Shown here one piece after another: positions 36,752-46,333 of a DNA stretch of 64,000 nucleotides. This DNA is from Aequorivita sinensis (GTDB lineage Bacteria; Bacteroidota; Bacteroidia; Flavobacteriales; Flavobacteriaceae), in NCBI RefSeq assembly GCF_006346335.1, contig NZ_VDMC01000005.1, positions 1 to 64,000 on the forward strand, given 5' to 3'. A program made the position numbers and the translations under genes. How positions within the stretch are numbered: position 1 is the first letter of the stretch; each line of letters starts with the position of its first letter. Under the pieces are notes generated by a model that was not told the origin of the DNA, did no database searches, and saw only the letters and a program-made list of their open reading frames with translations.

Positions 36752-37687
36752 TTAGTTAGCCATACTAAACATATTCAGCTCTTTACTAGTAAGTGTTCTC
36801 CAACGTCCGCGTGGTAAATCTTTCTTAGTAAGGGGGCCCAATGTAACACAGTCTACACGCATTACATCATAACCTAAATGTTCAAAAATTGTTCTGATTA
36901 CGCTATTTCCAGTATGCTTGATTTTTAAGCCAACTTCACTTTTAGGTGAATTATCTACATAGCTAATTTCTTCAACTGCAATTTCTTTCCCTTCAATAGT
37001 CAAACCATCTTTAATTTTTTTAAGATGTTCAGCTTTTAAGTTTTTGTCTAGTGCTATGTGAAACAATCTAGAAATTCCTTTTTTCGAGAATTTCTGCACA
37101 AACTCTTCGTCATTAGTGAAAAGTAACAATCCAGTTGCATTTCTTCCTAAACGACCAAATGGTTTTATTTTTGCAGTGGTAGCATTAGCCACAAGATCCA
37201 TTACCGTCATACCTTTTGCATTGCTATCTGTTGTAGCAAAACCTTTAGGCTTGTTTAGTAAAATATAAGTATTAGGTTCAGGGTTTAAACGACGTCCATC
37301 AAAACGAACATCGTCATTTAATTGAACCTTGTAACCCATTTCATTAATAATCTTACCATTTACAGTCACTAAACCAGTGGCAATAAATGTGTCTGCTTCT
37401 CTTCTAGAGCAAACTCCACTATTTGCAATGTATTTATTCAAGCGAATTCCATCTTCTGGATTGCTTTTCTTAACTTGTTTTGGCGCCACTTCTCTTCTAC
37501 CAATTTCTTTTCCGCTTTTATCGAATTTTAATTTTGGTTTTGAAACTGGGTCTTGCTGACGTCCTGTCTTTTTTGACGGAGCTTCAGTTTTTAAGGGAGC
37601 ATTACCTCTTGCATTACTTCTATTGCGTTGGTTGTTACCTCCACGCCCTGAAGCTTTTCCTCTATTCGTATTGTCTTGTCTGCTCAT
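36752..37687 (-). CDS. RluB/RsuA-like pseudouridine synthase paralogue with altered active site
   Basis: 311 residues. A basic, glycine- and asparagine-rich start (1-75) precedes an S4 RNA-binding domain (about 81-128) and a pseudouridine-synthase domain (about 140-300). The motif that normally reads GRLD, with the catalytic aspartate, reads GRLG at 178-181 (codon GGA). The usual active-site tyrosine position reads F (SRLFHIAL, residue 209) and the NRxVRR segment reads NSVIRT (261-266). Activity is therefore doubtful; it may bind rRNA without modifying it. The closing LPRGRWRTLT is normal for the family in Bacteroidota. Confidence 0.8.
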   Translation of the reverse strand: MSRQDNTNRGKASGRGGNNQRNRSNARGNAPLKTEAPSKKTGRQQDPVSKPKLKFDKSGKEIGRREVAPKQVKKSNPEDGIRLNKYIANSGVCSRREADTFIATGLVTVNGKIINEMGYKVQLNDDVRFDGRRLNPEPNTYILLNKPKGFATTDSNAKGMTVMDLVANATTAKIKPFGRLGRNATGLLLFTNDEEFVQKFSKKGISRLFHIALDKNLKAEHLKKIKDGLTIEGKEIAVEEISYVDNSPKSEVGLKIKHTGNSVIRTIFEHLGYDVMRVDCVTLGPLTKKDLPRGRWRTLTSKELNMFSMAN

Positions 37688-37784
37688 ATTATAAATTTTT
37701 GCAAAGGTAATGAATTTAAGTAGGCAGAAGCATTTTCATTTTATACTTAAATCTCATATAATAAAACCCCGCAGATGCTGGATT

Positions 37785-38921
37785 TTAGTTAATTATTTGT
37801 TTTAAAACGTTTAAATAGTCTGCTCTATTTTTCACAAAATCCATCTCAGAGATATCAATTATCTTAATATTTTCGGAATGTTGATTTTTTATAAACTCTA
37901 AGTAACTTTCATTCAACTTCTGAAGATATGAAGCCTTGATACTTTGCTCGTATTTTCTACCTCTTTTTTTAATATTTTCTAATAACCGCTCTGTATTTTG
38001 ATACAGATAAACATATACATCTGGTTTTGGTACCTCTTTGTGCATTACGTGAAATAGCTTTTTATAAAGCGTGTATTCTTCTTCAGGTAACGTAATACTA
38101 GCAAAAATCAAAGATTTGTTTACGTCGTAATCTGCAATTACAGATTCTTTAAAAAGATCGTATTGAGTAATGTCATCCACCAATTGTTGGTATCTATCTG
38201 CCAAAAAAGACATCTCTAATGGAAACGCATAACGAGCAGCATCTTCATAAAATTTCGGAAGAAAAGGATTGTCTTTAAATCGTTCTAAAATCAACTTAGC
38301 ATTAAAGTCATCTGCTATTTTAGTAGCTAAACTTGTTTTTCCTGCTCCAATATTCCCTTCAATTGTAATATAACTGTATTTTGAAATATTATAATTACTC
38401 ATAGGATTCACAAGCCATTTCGATTGTTTGTGCAGCTCGCTATTATCTTCAGTTTCAGCTAATATTTCTCCTATATTTTTTTTAGAAATAGGATGAATTA
38501 ATTCAGAGTTTAAATCATTTAACGGCTGAAGAACAAACTTGCGCTTTTCCATTTCGGAATGGGGCACGGTAAGTTTTTCAGTAATAATAATCATGTCGTC
38601 TATAAGGATAACATCAATATCTATAGGACGTGAACTATACCCTTCTGAATTATTTCTTATCCTTCCAATTTTCTTTTCAATACCTAATACAGACTTAAGA
38701 ACTTTTTGCGGTTTTTGGTTTGTATTTATCCAAACTGCACAGTTTAAAAATGGATCGCCATCAAAACCCATTGCGGGGGTTTCGTAAACTGAAGAAATTT
38801 TTATTACAGATCCAATTTCTTCAAAAATAAGGTCAACAGCATTTTGAAGATATTCAAAACGGTTACCCATATTACTGCCGAGAGATAAAAAGACGTTATG
38901 CGAGGGTTGAAGTGATTTCAA
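37785..38921 (-). CDS. folK: HPPK (FolK) fused to a deoxynucleoside kinase
   Basis: 378 residues in two enzymes. Residues about 8-160 are 2-amino-4-hydroxy-6-hydroxymethyldihydropteridine diphosphokinase of folate synthesis (SLGSNMGNR, metal ligands Asp101 and Asp103 in RPIDIDVI). Residues about 180-378 are a deoxynucleoside kinase (P-loop GNIGAGKT at 189-196, LERFKDNPFL). The start is TTG at 38919-38921: an in-frame TAA lies two codons upstream, and the next ATG is inside the HPPK core. The fusion is usual in Flavobacteriia and joins folate synthesis with nucleotide salvage. Confidence 0.9.
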   Translation of the reverse strand: MKSLQPSHNVFLSLGSNMGNRFEYLQNAVDLIFEEIGSVIKISSVYETPAMGFDGDPFLNCAVWINTNQKPQKVLKSVLGIEKKIGRIRNNSEGYSSRPIDIDVILIDDMIIITEKLTVPHSEMEKRKFVLQPLNDLNSELIHPISKKNIGEILAETEDNSELHKQSKWLVNPMSNYNISKYSYITIEGNIGAGKTSLATKIADDFNAKLILERFKDNPFLPKFYEDAARYAFPLEMSFLADRYQQLVDDITQYDLFKESVIADYDVNKSLIFASITLPEEEYTLYKKLFHVMHKEVPKPDVYVYLYQNTERLLENIKKRGRKYEQSIKASYLQKLNESYLEFIKNQHSENIKIIDISEMDFVKNRADYLNVLKQIIN

Positions 38922-39061
38922 GTGTTAACATTTAAGACGAAATTAAGGAAAAGAAAAAGACTACCAAGTAAATTTGCGCGCAGATATAATTTTTCCTTAA
39001 TAGCACTTTTTAATAAGTTGTTTTAAAAGGAATTATAAAAAATAAATTTTTCAATTTTCTT

Positions 39062-41725
39062 ATGAAAAAAGCACTCAAAATTTTTGGAATCATTTTAGGT
39101 TTAATTTTAATCTTACTGATTGCCGCGCCTTTTATTTTTAAAGGAAGTCTTGAAAAAATACTAAAAAACAACATCGACCAAAATATAAACGCAAACGTAA
39201 GCTGGGAAGAACTCGAATTAAGCCTATTTAGTAGCTTTCCAGATGCTTCTCTTATAGTAAAAAACTTTTCAGTTGTTAACAGAGCGCCTTTTGAAGGAGA
39301 CACTCTGGCTAGCGGTAAAAGCTTATCGCTAGATATGGGCATTATGCAACTTTTTAAGTCTGAAAACATCAAGATTGACGCTTTAAAACTTGAGGGTACA
39401 TTTCTGAATATTAAGATTGACTCCCTAGGCAACACCAATTATGATATTGCTATCAAGGACGATGCCCCAATACTTAATGAAGAAGAAACAAGTAGCGGAT
39501 TTACTTTTGAGTTGGAGAAATATGAAATAGAAAACTCACGGATTAATTACTTTGATGAATCCTCAAAAATTTATTTAACGCTATCAAACATTCAACATGA
39601 AGGTAGTGGTGATCTTTCTGTAGAAGTTGGACAACTAGACACCTATACAGAAGCCATGGCTTCTTTTAAGATGGAAGATACTGAGTATTTGTCCAACAAT
39701 AGAATTTCACTTGATGCTATTTTCAACTTAGATCTAGTAAATCAGAAATACACCTTTCTAGAAAACGAAGCCAAAATCAACGAGCTACCGCTAACTTTTG
39801 AAGGTTATGTAAAACTAAATGAAGACAACAACGAAGTTGATATTACTTTTAAAACACCTTCATCCGATTTTAAAAACTTCTTAGCGGTAATTCCTGAAAC
39901 GTATGTGAAGCAAATAAGCGATGTAAAAACGACAGGAAACTTTACTGTAAATGGAGTGATTAAAGGCATTGTAGATAGTATTCATATCCCTACAATGGAT
40001 ATAAAAATAGCAAGTAAAAACGCATCATTTAAATATCCCCATTTACCTAAAACGGTTGAAAACATTACCATTGATGCACAGTTAAAAAACGAGACTGGAC
40101 TACTAAAAGATACGTTTTTAAACATTCCAGATCTAACTTTTAAAATCGACGGCGAACCTTTTAGAATGAATGGAAGCATTAAAAACATAACCGAAAATCC
40201 ATTTGTTAATTTAGAAATGCAAGGGACGCTGAACTTGGCAAACATAGAAAAGGTATTACCTGTAGAAATAGAACAAAACCTCAGCGGAATTTTTAAAGCC
40301 GATGTTGTTGCAAATTTCGATATGGAATCTGTTGAAAAAGAGCAATACCAAAAAATAGACGCTCGCGGAAATGCTAGCCTATCTAATTTTAATTATGATG
40401 CCGGATTTAAAAAAGACTTAAAAATTTCGGATGCTAAGCTTGCCCTACAACCTGGAGTTTTCACTTTAAAAGAACTAAATGCAACCTCAGGACAGACAGA
40501 TATTAAAGCTTTTGGAAATATTAAAAACTTAATTCCATTTTTAGTGAGCAACCAAGAGTTAAAAGGAAACTTTGACGTTACATCAAACACTTTTAACGTG
40601 AATGACTTTATGGTTGCTGAAACGTCATTCACAGAATCAAAATCTGGTGAAAAAGGAGAAACATCTAAGAAAGTTAGAAATGAAGAAGCCATTAAAATCC
40701 CAGGATTTCTTGATGCTACTTTAAACTTTAAAGCTAACAAAGTTATATACGATAACTTAGAACTTAAAAACGCTAAAGGTGTAGCCTCCATTAAGAATGA
40801 AGCAATTACAATTAGCAATTTCACTTCTGATATTTTCGGTGGAAATATTGCTCTTGATGGTAATGTCTCTACCAAAACTGACGTTCCAACCTTCGCTATG
40901 AAACTGGATCTAAGTAAAATTGATATAGAGGAATCATTTGAAAAACTCGAAATGTTTCAATATCTAATGCCAATAGCAAAAGCATTACAAGGAACCCTAA
41001 ACACCAAATTTGAATTTAATGGTAAGTTAACCTCTGATCTTTCTCCTATACTTTCTAGTCTCGGCGGAACTGCATTAGCTCAAGTATTAACGGCAGAAGT
41101 TAATTCCGAAAACACGCCGCTTTTATCAGCGCTTAGTGATAAAATAGCTTTTTTAAACCTTGATAAATTAAATCTACAGAATCTAACAACCAATTTAGTT
41201 TTTAAAGATGGAGATATTGTAATTAAGCCGTTTAACTTCGACGTTAAAGGAATTGATGTGGCTGTTTCAGGAACCCACGGCTTAGATAAATCGATAGACT
41301 ACAATGTAACGATGGATGTTCCTGCTAAATATTTAGGTGGTGAAATCACCAAACTCCTTCAAAAACTAGATCCAAAAGAAGCAAACCAAATGAGTGTTGC
41401 GCTTCCTATAGGTTTAAAAGGAACATTTAATAAACCCCAAGTTTCATTAAATGCTGAAAACGCTATCAATAAGCTTACTCAAGAACTTATAGCGAAGCAA
41501 AAGGATAAACTTATCAACCAAGGAACAGATATTCTTAGTGGTATTCTTGGTGGAGGAACCATAACTGATTCTACTTCAACAAATACCCAAAAACAAGATA
41601 CCATTCAACAGAATACACAGCAGCAAAATACCCAACAACAAAACACCAAGGTTATTAAAGATATTTTGGGTGGGATTTTAGGTGGCAAGAAAAAGAAACA
41701 AGACACTATTAAAGCTGGAAATTAA
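39062..41725 (+). CDS. Large AsmA-like envelope protein
   Basis: 887 residues with an N-terminal membrane anchor (about 4-25) and the AsmA start pattern in which LISLFSSFPDASL-type segments follow (here ELELSLFSSFPDASLIVKNF). A long beta-rich repeat body is followed by the AsmA C-terminal domain (LNTKFEFNGKLTSDLSPIL ... DYNVTMDVPAKYLG) and a short glutamine/asparagine/threonine-rich tail. AsmA-type proteins span the periplasm and are thought to help move phospholipid to the outer membrane. It is much larger than the other AsmA-like protein in the window. It is divergent from folK. Confidence 0.85.
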   Translation: MKKALKIFGIILGLILILLIAAPFIFKGSLEKILKNNIDQNINANVSWEELELSLFSSFPDASLIVKNFSVVNRAPFEGDTLASGKSLSLDMGIMQLFKSENIKIDALKLEGTFLNIKIDSLGNTNYDIAIKDDAPILNEEETSSGFTFELEKYEIENSRINYFDESSKIYLTLSNIQHEGSGDLSVEVGQLDTYTEAMASFKMEDTEYLSNNRISLDAIFNLDLVNQKYTFLENEAKINELPLTFEGYVKLNEDNNEVDITFKTPSSDFKNFLAVIPETYVKQISDVKTTGNFTVNGVIKGIVDSIHIPTMDIKIASKNASFKYPHLPKTVENITIDAQLKNETGLLKDTFLNIPDLTFKIDGEPFRMNGSIKNITENPFVNLEMQGTLNLANIEKVLPVEIEQNLSGIFKADVVANFDMESVEKEQYQKIDARGNASLSNFNYDAGFKKDLKISDAKLALQPGVFTLKELNATSGQTDIKAFGNIKNLIPFLVSNQELKGNFDVTSNTFNVNDFMVAETSFTESKSGEKGETSKKVRNEEAIKIPGFLDATLNFKANKVIYDNLELKNAKGVASIKNEAITISNFTSDIFGGNIALDGNVSTKTDVPTFAMKLDLSKIDIEESFEKLEMFQYLMPIAKALQGTLNTKFEFNGKLTSDLSPILSSLGGTALAQVLTAEVNSENTPLLSALSDKIAFLNLDKLNLQNLTTNLVFKDGDIVIKPFNFDVKGIDVAVSGTHGLDKSIDYNVTMDVPAKYLGGEITKLLQKLDPKEANQMSVALPIGLKGTFNKPQVSLNAENAINKLTQELIAKQKDKLINQGTDILSGILGGGTITDSTSTNTQKQDTIQQNTQQQNTQQQNTKVIKDILGGILGGKKKKQDTIKAGN

Positions 41726-41764
41726 TATAAAATCGCAGCTAATAGCATTTCTTTGTTTGGTCAA

Positions 41765-42559
41765 CTAATTTACAGTTATTGAAACCACATATCCTTCGTT
41801 ACTACGAACATTAAAAACGGTATTATCTTCAAATATGAGGTATTGTCCTTTTATGCCTTTTAAGGTTCCTTCGTAGAATGGAGTTTTGTCAAGGTTAAGC
41901 GATTTTGGTTTTTCTGGATATTTAATAACTGGAAACTGTAAATTGGTTTCAGAATTGTTTTCAAGGTAATAATCCATTGCTTGGGCAGGAATATATTGTT
42001 TTAACTTCTCACGCCATTCTACTAAATCTTCATCTTTAATATCGTTTTTCAGCATATTACGCCAATTGGTTTTATCGCTTACGTGATCTTTTAAAGCAAT
42101 CTCGGTAATCCCTGCTAAATATCTGTTAGGCACTTCTACAATTTCAATAGCTTCGTGTGCTCCTTGATCTATCCAACGTGTTGGCACTTGTGTTTTACGG
42201 GTAACTCCTACTTTAACGCTACTACTGTTTGCCAAATAAACAATATGAGGTTGAAGTTGCACTTTTTTCTCATAATCAAGGTCGCGATCTTCAATTCCTA
42301 AATGCGCTGTACTTTTCTCTGGATTAATGATCCAATCTGCAGCTTGGGGTATTTCAAAAAAGCAATCATAACAAAATCCTTGACGGTAAATTTTCTTTTG
42401 AAGTTCACAATTTAAACATTGATGGTAGAGGAAATTGATCGAAATCTTCTTGTCCAATAATTGATTCACATTTATAAAGTCGTTTTTAAAAATGAGGTAA
42501 TACTGAATTGGCGTTCCGATTTCAGTTTGCATTTTTGTAAGTACTCCTTCGTAATTCAT
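41765..42559 (-). CDS. DUF2797 family zinc-site protein
   Basis: 264 residues. Two CxxC pairs (Cys48/Cys51 and Cys63/Cys66) form a putative zinc site near the N-terminus, followed by the conserved segment SSSVKVGVTRKTQVPTRW (a GIY-YIG-like start) and a C-terminal beta domain. DUF2797 has no known function. The gene is convergent with the large AsmA-like gene, 39 bases away. Confidence 0.8.
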   Translation of the reverse strand: MNYEGVLTKMQTEIGTPIQYYLIFKNDFINVNQLLDKKISINFLYHQCLNCELQKKIYRQGFCYDCFFEIPQAADWIINPEKSTAHLGIEDRDLDYEKKVQLQPHIVYLANSSSVKVGVTRKTQVPTRWIDQGAHEAIEIVEVPNRYLAGITEIALKDHVSDKTNWRNMLKNDIKDEDLVEWREKLKQYIPAQAMDYYLENNSETNLQFPVIKYPEKPKSLNLDKTPFYEGTLKGIKGQYLIFEDNTVFNVRSNEGYVVSITVN

Positions 42560-42681
42560 TTATTTTATAGTATTTAGGTTGAAAATTTTCCTTGCAAAAG
42601 ACTTAAAAAACATCTCTTCTAAAAAAGGAAACTCATAATTATAAAATCATTATTTTTATAGCATAAAGATAGCAGAAAATT

Positions 42682-44196
42682 ATGCCAATCCCGATTGTAA
42701 ACTCCATTGCTTCTTGGTTTCTTAAAAAGAGGTTTCATCAGATAGATCTATTTCTAAAATATCCTATTGAGGTTCAAGGAGAATTGCTTTTCAATTTACT
42801 TTACAAAGCGAAAAATACTGAAATTGGACAAGAATATGGTTTTGCTTCTATTAAAACCTATCGAGAATTTGCAGATAGAATTCCCATAACTACTTACGAA
42901 GAAAATGAAGTAAGAATTGAGCGTGCTCGAAAAGGCGAAAGCAATATATTTTGGCCTACTCCAATTAAATGGTTCGCAAAATCTAGTGGTACTACCAATG
43001 CAAAAAGTAAATTTATTCCCGTTACCCACGATTCGCTTGAAGACTGCCATTATGCAGCCAGCAAAGATTTGTTGTGTATGTACCTCAACAATAATCCAAA
43101 CGCACAGTTATTCTTAGGGAAAAGTTTACGCCTTGGTGGAAGTAAACAGCTTTATGAAGAAAACGGAACTGTATTTGGTGATTTATCTGCGATACTTATA
43201 GATAATATGCCATTTTGGGCAGAGTTCAGCAGTACTCCGAGTAATGAGGTTTCGCTTATGGGCGATTGGGAAACTAAAATGCAGGCCATTGTAAATGAAA
43301 CTATAAAAGAAAATGTCACAAGCCTCGCAGGAGTACCCTCTTGGATGTTGGTATTATTAAATAACGTAATAGAAACAACAGGCAAAGGAAACTTATTCGA
43401 GGTTTGGCCTAATTTAGAAGTGTATTTTCACGGTGGAGTAAACTTCGATCCTTACGTAGATCAATACAATAAATTACTACCTAAAAGTGATTTTAGATAT
43501 TACGAAATCTATAACGCTTCAGAAGGTTTTTTCGCCATTCAAGATAGAAACGACAGCAAAGAGTTATTGCTAATGCTCGATTACGGAATTTTCTATGAGT
43601 TCATTCCTATGGATAATTATGGGACTAGTGATGAAAAAGTTATTCCATTAAGTGAAGTTGAAGAAGGGAAAAATTATGCTGTAATAATCACAACCAATTC
43701 TGGACTTTGGCGATATAAAATAGGTGATACTGTTCGCTTTACTTCAACAGAACCTTATAGAATAAAAGTAACAGGCCGCACCAAACACCACATTAACGCC
43801 TTTGGGGAAGAGTTGATTATCGAAAACGCCGAAACTGCATTACGCAAGGCTTCTCAACTTACAAACGCTGAAATTGTTGATTATACCGCAGCGCCAGTTT
43901 TTATGGATGGTAAAGAAAAGGGTGCTCACGAATGGATTATTGAGTTTAAATCACCGCCTCACGACTTAGAAGTTTTTACAAAACTTCTAGACACAGCTTT
44001 ACAAGAAGTAAATAGTGATTATGAGGCAAAACGCTATAACAACACCACCTTAAACCCTCCAAAGATTCATTACGGAAGGGAAAATTTATTTTATGATTGG
44101 CTGAAAGACAAAAACAAACTTGGAGGGCAGCATAAAGTCCCTCGACTATCCAATACTAGAAATATGCTAGAAGAATTATTAGCACTCAATGAGTAA
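42682..44196 (+). CDS. GH3-family (auxin-responsive-promoter type) acyl-adenylate enzyme
   Basis: 504 residues across a complete GH3 domain of the ANL adenylating superfamily: the phosphate loop WFAKSSGTTNAKSKFIP, VYFHGGVNFDPY, and YEIYNASEGFFA for nucleotide binding, then VTGRTKHHINAFGEE. Plant homologues join amino acids to acyl acids; bacterial ones are uncharacterised. No signal peptide. It is monocistronic, with a terminator shared with clpX. Confidence 0.87.
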   Translation: MPIPIVNSIASWFLKKRFHQIDLFLKYPIEVQGELLFNLLYKAKNTEIGQEYGFASIKTYREFADRIPITTYEENEVRIERARKGESNIFWPTPIKWFAKSSGTTNAKSKFIPVTHDSLEDCHYAASKDLLCMYLNNNPNAQLFLGKSLRLGGSKQLYEENGTVFGDLSAILIDNMPFWAEFSSTPSNEVSLMGDWETKMQAIVNETIKENVTSLAGVPSWMLVLLNNVIETTGKGNLFEVWPNLEVYFHGGVNFDPYVDQYNKLLPKSDFRYYEIYNASEGFFAIQDRNDSKELLLMLDYGIFYEFIPMDNYGTSDEKVIPLSEVEEGKNYAVIITTNSGLWRYKIGDTVRFTSTEPYRIKVTGRTKHHINAFGEELIIENAETALRKASQLTNAEIVDYTAAPVFMDGKEKGAHEWIIEFKSPPHDLEVFTKLLDTALQEVNSDYEAKRYNNTTLNPPKIHYGRENLFYDWLKDKNKLGGQHKVPRLSNTRNMLEELLALNE

Positions 44197-44221
44197 AAAC
44201 CTCTTCATTTTTAGCTAACAA

Positions 44222-44251
44222 AAAAAGCCTCAGGATATCCTGAGGCTTTTT
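44222..44251. terminator. Bidirectional terminator between the GH3 gene and clpX
   Basis: A perfect 30-bp palindrome (AAAAAGCCTCAGGA and its complement around a central TA) with A-run on one side and T-run on the other, between two convergent genes. It should work for both. Confidence 0.9.
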
Positions 44252-44269
44252 AAAGTAAATTAAATTTCT

Positions 44270-45502
44270 CTATGAAACTGCCTTCAACTTCTTAAGGGTT
44301 GACTTATTAAGTTTTTCATCGGCATAATCTCTAGTTACTTTCACTAATTTTTCATCAGTACCTGGCATTTCATACATTGCATCGGTAAGAACTGCTTCAC
44401 AAAGCGAACGTAGTCCTCTAGCTCCAAGCTTATATTCAATTGCTTGTTCCACGATAAAGTCTAGTGCTTCTTCAGTCACTTCAAAATCTATTCCGTCCAT
44501 TTCAAACAGTTTTTTGTACTGCTTAATAATAGCGTTTTTAGGTTCCGTAAGAATTGCACGAAGCGTTTCTTTATCTAATGGATTCATATATGTTAAAACA
44601 GGAAGACGACCAATAATTTCTGGAATCAACCCAAAGTCTTTCAAATCTTTAGGGATAATATAGCGAAGCATATTATCCTTTTCAATTTCAGTTTCCTTTA
44701 GGGTAGCAGTAAAACCAACGGCCTGCATATTCAATCTTTTAGAAATATGACGTTCAATTCCATCAAAAGCTCCTCCGGCTATAAAGAGAATATTTTCGGT
44801 GTTTACTTCAATAAACTTTTGATCTGGGTGCTTTCTACCACCTTTAGGCGGAACATTAACCGTAGTACCTTCTAAGAGCTTTAGTAGAGCTTGTTGAACA
44901 CCTTCACCACTTACATCACGTGTAATCGAAGGGTTATCGCTCTTACGTGCAATTTTATCGATTTCATCAATAAAAACGATACCTTTTTCAGCTTTCTCTA
45001 GGTTATAATCTGCAGCTTGAAGCAAACGAGTTAAAATACCTTCAACATCTTCACCTACATATCCAGCTTCAGTTAAAACCGTAGCATCCACAATAGCTAG
45101 TGGAACGTTCAACATTTTTGCAATTGTTTTTGCAATTAGTGTTTTCCCTGTTCCTGTTTGCCCAACAATAACGATATTACTTTTCTGAATTTCGATATCG
45201 TCATCGCTCTTTGGCTGAAGTAAACGTTTGTAGTGGTTATACACCGCTACAGACATAACTTTCTTTGTGAAATCTTGTCCAATCACATACTCATCTAAGA
45301 ATGCTTTAATGAGCTTTGGCTTTTTCAGCATAAGGTCTTTAGACAATTCTGAGTTATCAGAATGCAAAGCCTCCTCAACAACAATCCCGTGCGCTTGCTC
45401 TATACAACGGTCGCAAATGTGGGCATCCAATCCTGCAATTAGCAGTTTGGTTTCCGACTTTTTACGGCCGCAAAAAGAACATTCTAAATCTTCTTTCGAC
45501 AT
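44270..45502 (-). CDS. clpX: ATP-dependent Clp protease ATPase subunit ClpX
   Basis: 410 residues. An N-terminal C4 zinc-binding domain (Cys8, Cys11, Cys30, Cys33), Walker A GQTGTGKT (114-121), Walker B FIDEID (about 177-182) and a VGF tripeptide (AVGFTA) at the position of the ClpP-docking IGF loop. ClpX unfolds substrates and feeds them to ClpP. It follows clpP by 26 bases. Confidence 0.97.
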   Translation of the reverse strand: MSKEDLECSFCGRKKSETKLLIAGLDAHICDRCIEQAHGIVVEEALHSDNSELSKDLMLKKPKLIKAFLDEYVIGQDFTKKVMSVAVYNHYKRLLQPKSDDDIEIQKSNIVIVGQTGTGKTLIAKTIAKMLNVPLAIVDATVLTEAGYVGEDVEGILTRLLQAADYNLEKAEKGIVFIDEIDKIARKSDNPSITRDVSGEGVQQALLKLLEGTTVNVPPKGGRKHPDQKFIEVNTENILFIAGGAFDGIERHISKRLNMQAVGFTATLKETEIEKDNMLRYIIPKDLKDFGLIPEIIGRLPVLTYMNPLDKETLRAILTEPKNAIIKQYKKLFEMDGIDFEVTEEALDFIVEQAIEYKLGARGLRSLCEAVLTDAMYEMPGTDEKLVKVTRDYADEKLNKSTLKKLKAVS

Positions 45503-45528
45503 AATATTTTTTTTTCAAAAATCTTTAC

Positions 45529-46203
45529 TTAATCTCTTGTCAATATTTCATCAATCATACCGTATTCAACAGCTTTATCTGCTTTCATCCAGTAATCACG
45601 ATCACTATCTTCGTAAACTTTCTCATAAGTTTGACCAGAGTGTTTTGCTATAATTTTATAAAGTTCCTCTTTAAGAGTCACAATTTCGCGAGCAGTAATT
45701 TCGATATCACTTGCTTGACCTTGAGCACCACCTAAAGGTTGGTGAATCATAACACGTGAATGCGTTAAACCACTACGCTTTCCTTTTTCACCAGCACATA
45801 AAAGTACTGCTGCCATAGAAGCTGCCATTCCTGTGCAAATAGTAGCTACATCTGGTTTAATAAATTGCATAGTATCATAAATTCCAAGTCCCGCATAAAC
45901 ACTTCCTCCTGGAGAGTTTATATAAATTTGAATATCGCGAGAAGCATCTGCACTAGCAAGAAACAATAACTGAGCCTGTACAATATTTGCAACTTGATCG
46001 TTAATTCCGGTACCTAGAAAAATAATACGGTCCATCATTAAACGTGAAAAAACGTCCATTGCCACTGCATTCATTTGGCGTTCTTCAATAATATTTGGTG
46101 TCAAGTTTGTTGGATACATACTACTTATAATCTTGTCGTAGTACATATTACTAATACCCTGATCTTTTATAGCAAACTTTCTAAATTCGTCACTGTAATT
46201 CAT
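45529..46203 (-). CDS. clpP: ATP-dependent Clp protease proteolytic subunit ClpP
   Basis: 224 residues with the full Ser-His-Asp triad: Ser129 in GMAASM, His154 in MIHQPLGG and Asp203 in DRDYWM. The ring-forming core is complete; an N-terminal propeptide-like part of about 30 residues is present. Between tig and clpX, the usual order tig-clpP-clpX. A terminator after tig suggests clpPX can also be transcribed on its own. Confidence 0.97.
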   Translation of the reverse strand: MNYSDEFRKFAIKDQGISNMYYDKIISSMYPTNLTPNIIEERQMNAVAMDVFSRLMMDRIIFLGTGINDQVANIVQAQLLFLASADASRDIQIYINSPGGSVYAGLGIYDTMQFIKPDVATICTGMAASMAAVLLCAGEKGKRSGLTHSRVMIHQPLGGAQGQASDIEITAREIVTLKEELYKIIAKHSGQTYEKVYEDSDRDYWMKADKAVEYGMIDEILTRD

Positions 46204-46275
46204 AAATGTTAATTCTTTATTTAGGTAAGAAATTCAACTTAAAGAGCATATTTGGATTCCCGTCTTAATAGGAAT

Positions 46276-46309
46276 TAAAAAGGCGTTAAATTAAAATAAT
46301 TCAACGCCT
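46276..46309 (-). terminator. Terminator or attenuator between tig and clpP
   Basis: On the minus strand a 13-pair stem (46297-46309 with 46281-46293, one G-U) closes a three-base loop and is followed by a run of five T, 25 bases after the tig stop. Confidence 0.72.
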
Positions 46310-46333
46310 AAAGATAACTATTTCTTCGCTAAA

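Noticed and set aside
39010-39438. 142-codon minus-strand frame at the start of the large AsmA-like gene
   Set aside because: It covers the complement of the membrane anchor of a real gene and shows no family features.
40393-40875. 160-codon minus-strand frame inside the large AsmA-like gene
   Set aside because: Antisense shadow; the plus-strand frame is long, with family features, and no promoter or domain supports the opposite one.
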